Both the position numbers and the translations under genes were made by a program. From assembly GCA_002307295.1 (NCBI GenBank), contig DBTY01000033.1, positions 43,751 to 107,750 of the forward strand: 64,000 nucleotides of DNA. The letters are read 5' to 3'. Below, piece after piece: positions 36,218 to 45,691 of this stretch. This stretch comes from Ignavibacteriales bacterium UBA1304 (GTDB lineage: Bacteria; Bacteroidota; Ignavibacteria; Ignavibacteriales; Ignavibacteriaceae). Positions within the stretch are counted from its first letter, which is position 1. The number at the start of each line of letters is the position of its first letter. The notes beneath the pieces are model-generated. The model saw nothing but the letters and a program-made list of their open reading frames with translations. It was not told the origin of the DNA and made no database searches.

Positions 36218-37372
36218 TTAGCTTTTCATTTTTTGTAGCAAGTAGTTATAGAAACCTTTATCTCCCTCAATAGTTACCTTTCCAACTATATACTTGTATT
36301 GTTGCTTTAAAAGCTTTTGCATTTCTGAAGGACATTTTGTTATTATTTTCAGATGCACTTGGTCTCTTTTTTTGTTTGACATCAATCCTGCAATCAACAG
36401 AGATCTAAAATCATAATCATATGAAGGGAGTGAATAGCCAATTATGTTTATTTCATCAGCGCGAGATAATACTTCTTTTATACTTTTATCTATATAATCC
36501 CTATAATTATCTGGTGTGCTCCTTTGGACTATTCGATCGGTTTTAGGTTTTGTGTCTGTTATATAATCTTTTTTATTATAAAGAGGAGGTATAATTAGAG
36601 GTTTTGTTTTATTTCCGCAACTGGGACACTTGATGCCAAGATTATTTAAAATACTATCTATATTCTTAAACCAAAAATACCCTTCGCCATAAGTTGCCTG
36701 TTTATGTCTTTCACAATAAACTAAATTTATTGAACCATGCGGCTTTAATAAAAGAACTCCTTTTTCTTTTATATATACTCTATTCTGATTGTGATAAGGA
36801 AGTATAATTGTTGCATCCGCAAGAGGTATATTATAAGTAAAATCATTAATAATCTGTTCATCTACGCATTCTTCAAGGATATTATCGATAATTAAATCAT
36901 AATTAAATGAAATGAATGTAATATCGTTGTTATTAAAGTCTAATGATTTTATATACTGCTTATATATTTTTAATCTATTCATAGAGAGCTTATAATTCAT
37001 GCAACCTGAAATAGTTAATAATAGCAGGGTAATACAGCTAGACAAAACATCAGAAGCACTTTTATTTTCACCAAAGATAGAAATAAGTTTGTCAGACTTA
37101 TAATCAAAATATTCTGTTTTTTTTGTATCCCATATGAATGTTAGTACTTCTTCAAAAGGAGGGTATTTTAATCTATTATCTGGAAGATTTAGGAAGAGTT
37201 GGCGCATTATATTTTCAACATTGTTTAGTGCATTTTTTAACTCTTGATTAAAGATACTATTTTTAATCAAAGGGAACTTATAAGCATATTCAAATATTTC
37301 ATCACCAAGTGGTAATCCATAGTCTTTTGAGGCTCCGGCGCCAATAATATATATAATATTTTTTCGTTTCAT
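36218..37372 (-). CDS. SIR2-like domain protein with zinc ribbon (possible NADase defence effector)
   Basis: A 384-aa soluble protein. The Rossmann NAD-binding start is IIYIIGAGASKDYGLPLGDE (GAGAS at residues 11-15). SFNYDLIIDNILEE, KPHGSINLVYCER, a CPSCG zinc-ribbon pair preceded by an earlier CERH, and INIIGYSLPSYDYDFRSL follow. This is the SIR2_2 arrangement. Such proteins include NAD-depleting immune effectors; true Sir2 deacetylases have other zinc-site spacing. It is transcribed towards the tRNA-Phe terminator and has no obvious partner gene. It is AT-rich and Lys/Asn/Ile-biased compared with the operon before it, which suggests transfer. An enzyme role in NAD hydrolysis is inference; the fold call is fairly safe. 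Confidence 0.78.
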   Translation of the reverse strand: MKRKNIIYIIGAGASKDYGLPLGDEIFEYAYKFPLIKNSIFNQELKNALNNVENIMRQLFLNLPDNRLKYPPFEEVLTFIWDTKKTEYFDYKSDKLISIFGENKSASDVLSSCITLLLLTISGCMNYKLSMNRLKIYKQYIKSLDFNNNDITFISFNYDLIIDNILEECVDEQIINDFTYNIPLADATIILPYHNQNRVYIKEKGVLLLKPHGSINLVYCERHKQATYGEGYFWFKNIDSILNNLGIKCPSCGNKTKPLIIPPLYNKKDYITDTKPKTDRIVQRSTPDNYRDYIDKSIKEVLSRADEINIIGYSLPSYDYDFRSLLIAGLMSNKKRDQVHLKIITKCPSEMQKLLKQQYKYIVGKVTIEGDKGFYNYLLQKMKS

Positions 37373-37770
37373 CTAAAGTGTTGTTGTATCTAAATCTTAA
37401 TATTTATTGATTTATTAGGACGATTCAAATTAATACTAATAACTTATTAATTCCTTCTGAATTTCCAAAGGAAAAGTCCAATTAACATGCTTTAATAAAA
37501 GTACTAATTTATCAATGTATAAAGGGGAATAAGTATTATAACCATGATGGGAAATCACAATAATTCATAAATGAAACAATTATGAAAAAATAATTTTATT
37601 ATACGCAGTTTTATCCTTTCACTTTGAGCAAACGGGCGCGACTATTCAAATAACCTCAAAAAAACAGGGTTATTGTTAGTCATAAAAGGACATAACTTAC
37701 CCTCGAGGTCGGGTAATAAAAATATTACAGGTCTTTAAGGGTTAGATCAAATAACGCTTTGCAAAAAAAA
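37373..37770. other. Gap between SIR2-like gene and TPR gene
   Basis: 398 nt upstream of the minus-strand SIR2-like gene. A stem AATAACC/GGTTATT (around 37651-37680) and an imperfect TTACCC/GGGTAA pair (37697-37716) are the only structures seen. No gene with a ribosome binding site was recognised. Confidence 0.45.
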
Positions 37771-37965
37771 TTATTTATGCGCGGCTATTAACTCTTTTGC
37801 TTTTGGATGTCCCCCCTCGGCGGCTTTTTGCCAGTCGATATAGGCTCCTTTTTTATCGCCAGTCATCACTTTTGCAACTCCCCGGTTGTAATAAGCGTTA
37901 GCGTCGTCAGGGTGCAATTCTATTTCACGTGTGTATTCAGCAATTGCTTGTTTAAACTTATCCAT
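37771..37965 (-). CDS. Small single-TPR protein
   Basis: A 64-aa protein made of one tetratricopeptide unit and a capping helix. It reads DKFKQAIAEYTREIELHPDD, ANAYYNRGVAKVMTGDKKGAYIDWQKAAEGGHPKAKELIAA. The canonical pattern (A-x-x-Y-N-R-G-x-A, G-D, A) is present, so the reading frame is real. It has no signal peptide and would be cytosolic. A single TPR plus half unit cannot form a superhelix alone; it may dimerise or bind a partner. It could also be a remnant of a longer TPR gene. No nearby gene clarifies its role. Confidence 0.7.
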   Translation of the reverse strand: MDKFKQAIAEYTREIELHPDDANAYYNRGVAKVMTGDKKGAYIDWQKAAEGGHPKAKELIAAHK

Positions 37966-38275
37966 TTTGTACTTCCATTTTAAGTTTCAGTAAAAAAATA
38001 TTATCAAAGAATATGGTTATTCCAGGATATGATATTATTTTTAAGAATTATGTTAAAATCCCTACGCGTCCCATTTTTTAACTACGTCTGTAAAATACGA
38101 TTTTAATTTATAATTATAAAGACATGCGCATTAAATTTATGTAAAAAAAACGAAAAAAATTAGCGCAACGTAAATAATAATAAAGCGTGAAACGCTACTT
38201 TATTATTATTAAAAATTTAATTCGTATTTTACGGCAATAATAATATAAAATATTACCTTAATCGCTTTACAATAA
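37966..38275. promoter_or_regulatory. Divergent intergenic region with a bulged hairpin
   Basis: 310 nt between the TPR gene (minus) and the membrane protein at 38276. At 38173-38210 an AT-rich stem AATAATAATAAA pairs with TTTATTATTATT across a GC core GCG-TGAAA-CGC with a three-base bulge. It could be a regulatory hairpin or a mobile palindrome. The rest shows nothing. Confidence 0.45.
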
Positions 38276-39460
38276 ATGCAAAACAAAAACATGAAAAATA
38301 AATTGGTGCCTGACTTAGTTTTGTATGCCTTCATTTCATTATTACTTGTAGCGGCAGGGCATTTGTTTATTCTTCAGAGGTCGTTAAATGGGGCTACCGG
38401 GTTTCTTACGATAGGAGGAGATTCATTTTCATATATCACGATGATAGAAGGGAATTGGAGCGGTACGCCTTCTCCCTTTCGGTTTAGGGTTCTTGTTCCT
38501 TTAATTGCCAGTTTAGCGCCGTTTTCTCCGGTTGATGCGCTAAGATTTATTACATACGCGAGTTTGTTTGCGTCATATATTCTAATTTTATTGATTTGCT
38601 CAAAAGCCGGGTTAGATATAAAAACCTCGGTTATTGGGCTTGTTGCCGTATGGTCTTCAATGTGGCATTTCTATTTTTACTACAATCCTTATTTAACCGA
38701 CGCCTTTGGACTGATGGCTATGTGCATTATGATATACGCTGCAATGAAGCGTAAATTTGTTCCATTTTTAATCGCGGTAATTATTGGAACGCTTGCAAGA
38801 GAGACGGTTTTGTTTTTAGCTCCTGTTTGGTTTGTAACAAAAGAGAATAAGCGGGGAGTTATTATATTGATTGCCGGGGCAATTGTTTTTTTAGCGCCGA
38901 GATACTTTTTAGCTTTTAGCGATCCAGTTTCGACTCTTTCAAACGGGTTGAACGCTTCAGGTGTTCTGCAAAATCCAGCCGCTTTTGTTGGTAAAATATT
39001 TTATAGCTGGGGGTTCGTTTGGATTACCGCTTTAATTGGAATGATATATCTGCCGAATGAAACGTTCAAAGTAATTTTCATTTCATTTTTATGTATGCTG
39101 CTTTGCGGCGTTGCAACGTCTCTTTTTGCAACGGATACTACGCGTATGTTTAATATTTTTGCGCCTGTTTGGGCGGTTTCTACCGCACAGTTTTACAATT
39201 TGCTTGTAAAAGAAAAACAAAAATTATCGTATGCCTTTGCAACATTAATAATTTCCCAGATATTTGTTTCATTTCCAAATATCCTTACAGGAGAAGAGAG
39301 CTTTCGTTTTGGCTTCATACCGCGTCTTACATTGTATTGCGCAGAAGCAATATTTGTTTGTTTTACGCTTATTTCTCTGCGAAGCTCAATAACTGCGACG
39401 TTTAGGCAGAAAACAGAGTATATGAAAAACTTTGGAAAAGAAATTATCAGCGGTTTTTAA
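38276..39460 (+). CDS. Multi-pass membrane protein, GT-C glycosyltransferase-like
   Basis: A 394-aa protein with about ten predicted transmembrane segments. After the first helix it has GGDSFSYITMIEGNW and PFRFRVLVPLIAS, and the central LARETVLFLAPVWF. Asp in the first loop with RFR and a RET motif resembles GT-C or DUF2079-type enzymes using lipid-linked sugars, but I cannot assign a family. Two ATGs compete (38276 and 38291, five codons later); neither has a strong ribosome binding site. The C-terminus is basic and cytosolic. It stands apart from the polysaccharide cluster at 19302-26541. A glycosyltransferase role is only moderately supported. Confidence 0.65.
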   Translation: MQNKNMKNKLVPDLVLYAFISLLLVAAGHLFILQRSLNGATGFLTIGGDSFSYITMIEGNWSGTPSPFRFRVLVPLIASLAPFSPVDALRFITYASLFASYILILLICSKAGLDIKTSVIGLVAVWSSMWHFYFYYNPYLTDAFGLMAMCIMIYAAMKRKFVPFLIAVIIGTLARETVLFLAPVWFVTKENKRGVIILIAGAIVFLAPRYFLAFSDPVSTLSNGLNASGVLQNPAAFVGKIFYSWGFVWITALIGMIYLPNETFKVIFISFLCMLLCGVATSLFATDTTRMFNIFAPVWAVSTAQFYNLLVKEKQKLSYAFATLIISQIFVSFPNILTGEESFRFGFIPRLTLYCAEAIFVCFTLISLRSSITATFRQKTEYMKNFGKEIISGF

Positions 39461-39541
39461 CTACATTTTATAAATCCTTTTTTTAGTGAATAATTTTCAC
39501 GAAATTTAAAACGTATATATTATAAAATATTCGGGATCAAA

Positions 39542-40345
39542 ATGAAAAAATATTTCCGGTTATTCCTATTTGCTGTTTTAATAAGCGCGTCGTTATATGC
39601 GCAGGATACTCTAAAATTTTCTAAAAAATATCTTCCGGGCGAAAATAAAGTTTTAGTTTTTGTCCCACATGATACTAAAACGCCTGAAAAAGGTTTGCCG
39701 TTGGTTTATTTGCTCCACGGATATAGCGGCGGTTCGTCGGATTGGAACGATCATCTTAAGGTTCAGGACTATGCCGATAAATTTGGTTTTATTATTGTTT
39801 GTCCTGACGGCTATTATTCTTCCTGGTATGCGGATAGCCCGTTTAAGACTAATAATCAGTGCGCTACTTTTTTCAAGAAAGATCTTTTCCCTGCCATACA
39901 TAAAAAATACAAAATCGATTCTTCTGCAATATTTATTACAGGCCTAAGCATGGGCGGCTGCGGATCGATCAACTTCTTTATCCATAATCAGAATTATTTT
40001 CGCGCTGCAGGAAGCATGAGCGGTATTTTAGATATTCGCTCTTTTCCTAACAATTGGGAAATTAAAGACCTTTTGGGCGAATATAAAAAGTTTCCTGGCA
40101 ACTGGGATAAATACTCGTGCGTATATAATCTCAAATATTTAAAAAATAAGAAGAAACCGTTTTTAATTGATTGTGGCAGCGAGGATATAGCATATCCTGT
40201 TAATTTAAAGCTGAAAAAAGAGGCCGAAGAATTAGGGTTAAATATTACGTTTATAACAAGACCTGGCGAGCATAATTGGCAATATTGGACCGAATCATTA
40301 AAAACTCATTTGGATTTTTTCAAAGCTTTGATTGTAAAGAAATAA
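39542..40345 (+). CDS. Secreted alpha/beta-hydrolase esterase (esterase D-like)
   Basis: A 267-aa exported protein with signal peptide MKKYFRLFLFAVLISASLYAQ. The alpha/beta-hydrolase core begins LPLVYLLHGYSGGSSDWND, continues FIIVCPDGYYSSWY, then shows the nucleophile elbow TGLSMGGCGS (Ser136), DCGSEDIAYPV for the Asp, and GEHNWQYW for the His. This is the family of S-formylglutathione hydrolase, antigen 85 and feruloyl/acetyl-xylan esterases; the export signal favours a carbohydrate or acyl-ester esterase over formylglutathione hydrolase. It has its own gap before and after and no operon partners. Substrate is not predictable from sequence. Confidence 0.85.
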   Translation: MKKYFRLFLFAVLISASLYAQDTLKFSKKYLPGENKVLVFVPHDTKTPEKGLPLVYLLHGYSGGSSDWNDHLKVQDYADKFGFIIVCPDGYYSSWYADSPFKTNNQCATFFKKDLFPAIHKKYKIDSSAIFITGLSMGGCGSINFFIHNQNYFRAAGSMSGILDIRSFPNNWEIKDLLGEYKKFPGNWDKYSCVYNLKYLKNKKKPFLIDCGSEDIAYPVNLKLKKEAEELGLNITFITRPGEHNWQYWTESLKTHLDFFKALIVKK

Positions 40346-40518
40346 AGCGGTTCTTTATAAATATCGGATAAAACTGCATAGTATTTCAGTAAATTGGGAA
40401 AAATCAAAGCATGGATGAAAAAATATCCGGTTTTTGAATATTTTTTTTTGTAATTTACAAAAAGGTTGGATAATGTTAAGTAATATAACATTTTATAAAT
40501 AATAATATAAGGTTATCG

Positions 40519-42918
40519 ATGAAGAAAATATACACCTTCTTTTCCATTTTTGCTTTTTCGTTATTAGTTAACGCCCAGGCATTCAACTGGGAATGGCAAA
40601 ATCCAAAGCCAAATGGCAACGATCAAAATTCGGTTGTTGTTCTTGATGCAAATAATGTGATTTCATTTGGAACAGCCAGTACTATTCAAAAAAGCTCTAA
40701 CGGGGGAACAAGCTGGTCTGTCAGTTACATTGATAATGCATACAGGGATATTAAATCAGCCGTTTTTGTTAATTCAACAATTGGTTATTTAGCCGGAACT
40801 GCCGGATTACTTTTGAAAACTACTGACGCGGGCAGTTCGTGGAACGTTCTGACTTCCGGAACTACTGAAGATCTTTTATCTATTGACTTTTTTGATAAAG
40901 ATACCGGTTATGTTTCTGGCAGCAACGGAGTTATCTTAAAAACTACTAACGGCGGAAACTCATGGGCTGTTTCAGCTTATGGAACTTCATATATATATAA
41001 AGTATATGTAAATTCTGCTTCTACAATTTTCCTTGGCTCAAGCTCTGCTACAACAGGCAGAATAATCCGCTCAACTGATTATGGAACAACCTGGCAATCT
41101 GTTACTCCTACAGCCTTTACGTCTGGAACAGTATACGGAATTTCGTTTGCCGACGCTAATACCGGTATTGCAGTGGCTACAGGCAACGCAATTTACAAAA
41201 CGACCGACGGCGGAGCTACATGGACTAACAAAGGAGCTCTTGGAACTAACACAACTTATGCCGTATCTTTTCTTACAGCTACAAAGGTTCTTGCTGTTGA
41301 TGCAAACGGCGGTTTGTATGTTTCTAACGACGCAGGCGAAACCTGGACTTCTACAACAATTTCAAAACAAAAATTATCAGCTCTCGATTTTATAAATAAT
41401 ACAATTTATATTGCTGGTTCTGCTGGAACTTTGCTTAAAAGCAGCGATGGCGGAACTACCTGGACGTCTCTATATACTGCTGTTACTCAACAAATGTTGA
41501 GAGATATAAAGTTCTTTGACGCCAACAACGGTCTTGCCGGCGGCGGTTCAGCTACAGCAGCCGATTCTTTAGGGCAGGCGCTTCAAACTACTAACGGCGG
41601 AGCTACCTGGTTGTTAGTTCCTTTTAATTTTACTGCTCAGGTTTATTCTATAGCAAGACCAACAGCATCTATTTGGTATGTTGCAACTGGCAATAATAAG
41701 ATATTTAAAACTACGGACGGCGGTTCTACGTTTACTTCGCTTACTTTGCCAATAACCGGAAATACTCAGGTTTACTGGTCAATAGCGTTTGCAAATAAAG
41801 ATACCGGATATGCTGCCGGCGCAAGCGGTAAATTGATTAAAACTACAGACGGCGGCGCTACTTGGACGTCTTTAACTACTAACTTCTCAACAACTACTAT
41901 ATATAAAGTTGTTTTAACCGGAACTAACACTGTTTATATTGCTGGTTTAAGCGCAAAACTTTCAAAATCTACAGATGGCGGCGCTACATGGACGGCTTTA
42001 TCTCCGGCTATTGCAGGTTCGTTTTTTGCTCTCGCTTTCAAAGATCAGAATACAGGATATCTTGCCGGGTCGGCTGTTGGAATAGCTAAAACAACTGACG
42101 GCGGCGCTACTTGGAAGGCTCTAACGGCTCCTTCTTCGCTTAAAGCTACTGCAAGTTTTTGGTCAATAGCTTTTGGCGATAGCACAGTTTGGATTGGCTC
42201 AGTGAACGGAGACGTAATTTATTCTAACGATGAAGGCTCTACATGGCAGGCTGCAAAGAAACCAACTTCAAGTTCAATCTTTGCTATGAGCGCTGTTGGA
42301 GGAAGCTTATGGCTTGCTGGTCAGGGCGGAAACATTATTAAAGGCTATACCAATCCAGCTGTTCCTGTTGAACTTACTTTGTTTTCTGCTGAAATAAAGA
42401 ATAAAACTGCTTTACTTTCATGGAAAACGGCTACTGAAACCAATAATCTTGGCTTTAACGTTGAAAGAAAGATTAATAAAGGAAATTGGGAAACAATCTC
42501 TTTTGTTAAAGGAAACGGCACTACTACAGTTAAAAAAGAATACTCGTATTCTGATTTATCTGCAAGCGGAGACGTTAGCTACAGATTGAAACAAATTGAT
42601 TATGACGGTACATTCAAGTATTCTCAGGTTGTGGAACTAAACTTCCAGACTCCTGGCAAATTTGAATTGGCTCAGAATTATCCTAATCCTTTTAATCCGA
42701 CTACTGTTATTAATTATCAGATAGTAAAAGCTGGAAAGGTTAGTTTGAAAGTATATGACGTTTTAGGCAAAGAAATAGCTTCGTTAGTCGATGAAGAAAA
42801 AGCGGTAGGCAACTACTCTATTCAATTTGACGCAGGCAAATTTTCAAGCGGCGTTTACTACTATACATTAACTGCTGGAGAATTTTCAAATACAAAGAAA
42901 ATGATCCTAATGAAATAG
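40519..42918 (+). CDS. Ycf48-type beta-propeller protein with T9SS sorting domain
   Basis: A 799-aa exported protein (signal peptide to about residue 20, VNAQ). At least thirteen repeats centred on an Asp-box-like motif (KTTDGGATW, RSTDYGTTW, KSSDGGTTW and similar) spread from residue 55 to 590. These resemble the Ycf48/BNR propeller of photosystem II assembly factors and sialidases; in this lineage such proteins are surface-exposed and have no known link with photosynthesis. Next is a beta-sandwich with LTLFSAEIKNKTALLSWKT, then the T9SS sorting domain with NYPNPFNPTT and VYYYTLTAG. A hairpin terminator closes the unit. It is a paralogue of the gene at 48463. Function is unknown; adhesion or glycan binding is possible. 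Confidence 0.85.
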   Translation: MKKIYTFFSIFAFSLLVNAQAFNWEWQNPKPNGNDQNSVVVLDANNVISFGTASTIQKSSNGGTSWSVSYIDNAYRDIKSAVFVNSTIGYLAGTAGLLLKTTDAGSSWNVLTSGTTEDLLSIDFFDKDTGYVSGSNGVILKTTNGGNSWAVSAYGTSYIYKVYVNSASTIFLGSSSATTGRIIRSTDYGTTWQSVTPTAFTSGTVYGISFADANTGIAVATGNAIYKTTDGGATWTNKGALGTNTTYAVSFLTATKVLAVDANGGLYVSNDAGETWTSTTISKQKLSALDFINNTIYIAGSAGTLLKSSDGGTTWTSLYTAVTQQMLRDIKFFDANNGLAGGGSATAADSLGQALQTTNGGATWLLVPFNFTAQVYSIARPTASIWYVATGNNKIFKTTDGGSTFTSLTLPITGNTQVYWSIAFANKDTGYAAGASGKLIKTTDGGATWTSLTTNFSTTTIYKVVLTGTNTVYIAGLSAKLSKSTDGGATWTALSPAIAGSFFALAFKDQNTGYLAGSAVGIAKTTDGGATWKALTAPSSLKATASFWSIAFGDSTVWIGSVNGDVIYSNDEGSTWQAAKKPTSSSIFAMSAVGGSLWLAGQGGNIIKGYTNPAVPVELTLFSAEIKNKTALLSWKTATETNNLGFNVERKINKGNWETISFVKGNGTTTVKKEYSYSDLSASGDVSYRLKQIDYDGTFKYSQVVELNFQTPGKFELAQNYPNPFNPTTVINYQIVKAGKVSLKVYDVLGKEIASLVDEEKAVGNYSIQFDAGKFSSGVYYYTLTAGEFSNTKKMILMK

Positions 42919-42934
42919 CATTCCTTTTATTTTG

Positions 42935-42970
42935 GGAGATGATATCTTAAAATATCATCTCCTCTTTTAT
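42935..42970 (+). terminator. Rho-independent terminator after the first Ycf48-type gene
   Basis: An 11-bp perfect stem GGAGATGATAT (42935-42945) with ATATCATCTCC (42952-42962), a six-base loop and a T-rich tail. It separates this gene from the TonB operon at 43011. Confidence 0.85.
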
Positions 42971-43010
42971 TTAGTCGCTTATTTTATGAAAGTCTTCAAG
43001 ATATTCAATT

Positions 43011-45689
43011 ATGATAAAATTTTTCAGAAATACATTTCTAATAAGTATAATATTAATTTCAAGCGCTTTATCTCAGTCTGAACCTACAATATTTAAAGGT
43101 AAAGTCAGCGATGAAAAAGGCGAAGCTTTACCATTCGCTTCGGTTGCGCTGAAAGAAAATAACAGCGGCGCTTCTACAGATAAAAACGGTCTGTTCAAAA
43201 TAATGACACGGCCAGGCAAATATACTGTTGAAGTTACCTTTATTGGTTACACAAAAGTTGTAGATCATATCACGCTGGAAAAAGGAAAACAGTTTGAAAA
43301 AAATTATACTCTAATTAGCGCTTCGTTTGAAATTGGCGGAATACAGGTGACCGCCGATAACCAGTTTATTCCAAACGCTCCGGAAACAAAGACTACTGTT
43401 GGCGCGGGGCAGATAGAGCATATCCAGGCTTCAAGCTTAAGCGACATTATGTCGTTTATGCCGGGCGTTGAAACAATAAATCCAAGTCTTAGCGGAGCCG
43501 AGCAGGCAACAATCAGAGGCGGCGACGCTATTGGAACTCAAATTATGCTGGATGGAATACCAATTTCGAATAACGCTAATATGCAGGAAGGAATAGGGCA
43601 TACTGTAGCTAACAGAGGAATTGATTTAAGAGCTATCCCAGCTGATAATATTAAAGAAGTTGAAATTATCAGAGGCATTCCATCGGCTAAATACGGCGAT
43701 CTTACCGACGGTCTGATGATAGTTAAAACAAAAGCCGTAGCTGAACCGTTCAGGGTTAAATATAAATATAATCCTAATATAAACGAGTTTAACTTTAGCA
43801 AAGGTTTTAACTGGGGTTCTTGGGTGCTTAATAGCAACTTTAACGTAGCTGTTTCGGATAGCGATAAAAGAGTCGAAGGGGACGGTTATACTCGTTTTGC
43901 AGGGCAGCTATCAGCTGAAAAAGGAAATGACGATTATAACATAAAGAACATTATTTATGTTACCCGTGCAATTGACGAAACTAAAGAACAGCGCGGCGAC
44001 GCGGCGCGCAATGCCTGGTACAACAGAGATCTAAATTTAAAATATACAGGCAACTTTGCCTATAATTTTTCTTCCTTTAGTAGTTTGAATGCGGATGTGT
44101 CTGTCGGTTATACTTACCAGGATTCTTACAATCAAACTGTAGTTTCAAGAGATAACGTCGTAATATCAGACAGGCTTGACGAGGGAACGCAGGAAGGAAC
44201 TATTGTTTTTGGCTCCTATCTTGGCAAAAAATGGATTAAAGGAGACGTCTGGAATCTTTATTCAAATTTATCGTATAACTTTAGATTTTTTACTGATGAA
44301 TATCTTCATAGCTGGACTACAGGTATAACCTGGCGCGACGATTTTAATAAAGGGAAGGGAGTTATTTTTGATCCTCTGTATCCTCCATCGCTTTCGGTTC
44401 CTACTATGCGCATAAGAACTTATGACGATTTACCGCAGTATAATATACTAAGTCTTTTTGCGGAAGATAAAATAACCGGAAACTTTATTAAACCTTTTAC
44501 ATTGCAGTATGGCGCGCGTTATGAAGTTTATAGGCCTAACGGCATTAACCTAAAAGGATTAATTGGCAAGGGCGATTTAATTGAATCTTACAACGGAAGT
44601 TTTCTTAATCCGCGTATAAATCTTTCTTTTAATTTGGCTGATAAAACACAGCTTAGATTTGGCTATGGAGTTACGTCAAAATCTCCGCCTATGGGAATGA
44701 TTTTCGCTCAACAGAAATATTATGATATTACAGATACAGTAGCAGTCGTTAACGCCGCTTATCCGGATAGCAACTTTTCGTTAATTTCAACATATATTCG
44801 TCCTTATGGCAATGAGTATCTTAAAGGATACACTCAGAAGAAATACGAATTTAGCTTAGACCAGCAGATTGGTTCGGTTGGGTTTACGCTTACCGGATTT
44901 ATTAATAATACTTCTAATATGTTTACTTCGGAAACTGTACCAATTATGTTCTATAAAAAATCGTTTCCAAATTATCCGGATTTATCAACTTCAATAATTA
45001 CAGATTCTGTTATAGAGACAGGTTACCAGTATCAGAATAACGGTTGGTCAAAAGTACGCGGGCTTGAGTTTTCATTTAAAACGGAAAGAATACCTGCGAT
45101 TAGCACAGTTTTTAACTTTGACGCGTCATATACTTATAGCGAAAGCGGCACAAATAGCGGCATCTCTTTTGGTGTTGCTAAATATAGCAGTAATCTTGGT
45201 ATGACTGTAGTTCCGCGCTATAATGACTATAATCAATATCATAAAAGTTTACTGCTTAATTACAAATTTGATATTCAGGCAAAACCTCTTGGCATGTGGC
45301 TGACTCTGCAAATTCAACAAAGGATTATTGAAATTGAAGGGAGAAAAGGTTATGACGATACGCTGGCGACAGGTTACTTTACTCAAAAAGGCCAGATGAT
45401 TGATATACCGCAAAACGAAAGAGCTTCTGCAAAATATTCGCAGATAACTAAGAGTATTCAGGCGTTTGAATTGTTGGAAGAAGACAAACCAAATAAGTGG
45501 CTTATTAACGTTAAAGTCAGTAAATCTCTGTGGAACGGAGCGGCAATATCGTTTTTTGTAAATAACATATTAAACAACCAGCCTCTGTATTTAACCAGAA
45601 GACATGCCGCAAGCTCTCCTACTTACGAAAGAAGGAACCCTGAAATATTTTACGGTATTGAATTTGGCGCTTCGCTGGGAGGATTATAA
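43011..45689 (+). CDS. TonB-dependent receptor with carboxypeptidase-regulatory-like domain
   Basis: An 892-aa outer-membrane receptor. After a signal peptide (residues 1-21) a carboxypeptidase-regulatory-like sandwich reads FKGKVSDEKGEALPFASVAL. A plug follows (about 125-240, QASSLSDIMSFMPGVETINP, IRGGDAIGTQIMLDGIPI, EIIRGIPSAKYGDLTDG), then a barrel to the C-terminus at EFGASLGGL. There is no SusD partner. Two bases separate it from the DUF4876-type gene, so translation is coupled. In Bacteroidota the same receptor type pairs with DUF4876 and DUF6850 proteins. The substrate is unknown. The last residue is not aromatic, slightly unusual for such barrels. Confidence 0.92.
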   Translation: MIKFFRNTFLISIILISSALSQSEPTIFKGKVSDEKGEALPFASVALKENNSGASTDKNGLFKIMTRPGKYTVEVTFIGYTKVVDHITLEKGKQFEKNYTLISASFEIGGIQVTADNQFIPNAPETKTTVGAGQIEHIQASSLSDIMSFMPGVETINPSLSGAEQATIRGGDAIGTQIMLDGIPISNNANMQEGIGHTVANRGIDLRAIPADNIKEVEIIRGIPSAKYGDLTDGLMIVKTKAVAEPFRVKYKYNPNINEFNFSKGFNWGSWVLNSNFNVAVSDSDKRVEGDGYTRFAGQLSAEKGNDDYNIKNIIYVTRAIDETKEQRGDAARNAWYNRDLNLKYTGNFAYNFSSFSSLNADVSVGYTYQDSYNQTVVSRDNVVISDRLDEGTQEGTIVFGSYLGKKWIKGDVWNLYSNLSYNFRFFTDEYLHSWTTGITWRDDFNKGKGVIFDPLYPPSLSVPTMRIRTYDDLPQYNILSLFAEDKITGNFIKPFTLQYGARYEVYRPNGINLKGLIGKGDLIESYNGSFLNPRINLSFNLADKTQLRFGYGVTSKSPPMGMIFAQQKYYDITDTVAVVNAAYPDSNFSLISTYIRPYGNEYLKGYTQKKYEFSLDQQIGSVGFTLTGFINNTSNMFTSETVPIMFYKKSFPNYPDLSTSIITDSVIETGYQYQNNGWSKVRGLEFSFKTERIPAISTVFNFDASYTYSESGTNSGISFGVAKYSSNLGMTVVPRYNDYNQYHKSLLLNYKFDIQAKPLGMWLTLQIQQRIIEIEGRKGYDDTLATGYFTQKGQMIDIPQNERASAKYSQITKSIQAFELLEEDKPNKWLINVKVSKSLWNGAAISFFVNNILNNQPLYLTRRHAASSPTYERRNPEIFYGIEFGASLGGL

Positions 45690-45691
45690 TA

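Noticed and set aside
40690..42260. Tandem DNA repeat or CRISPR-like array
   Set aside because: The periodic ACTGACGGCGG-like stretches encode the Asp-box motif of a repeat protein; spacing is irregular and the frame is open, so it is protein-level repetition.
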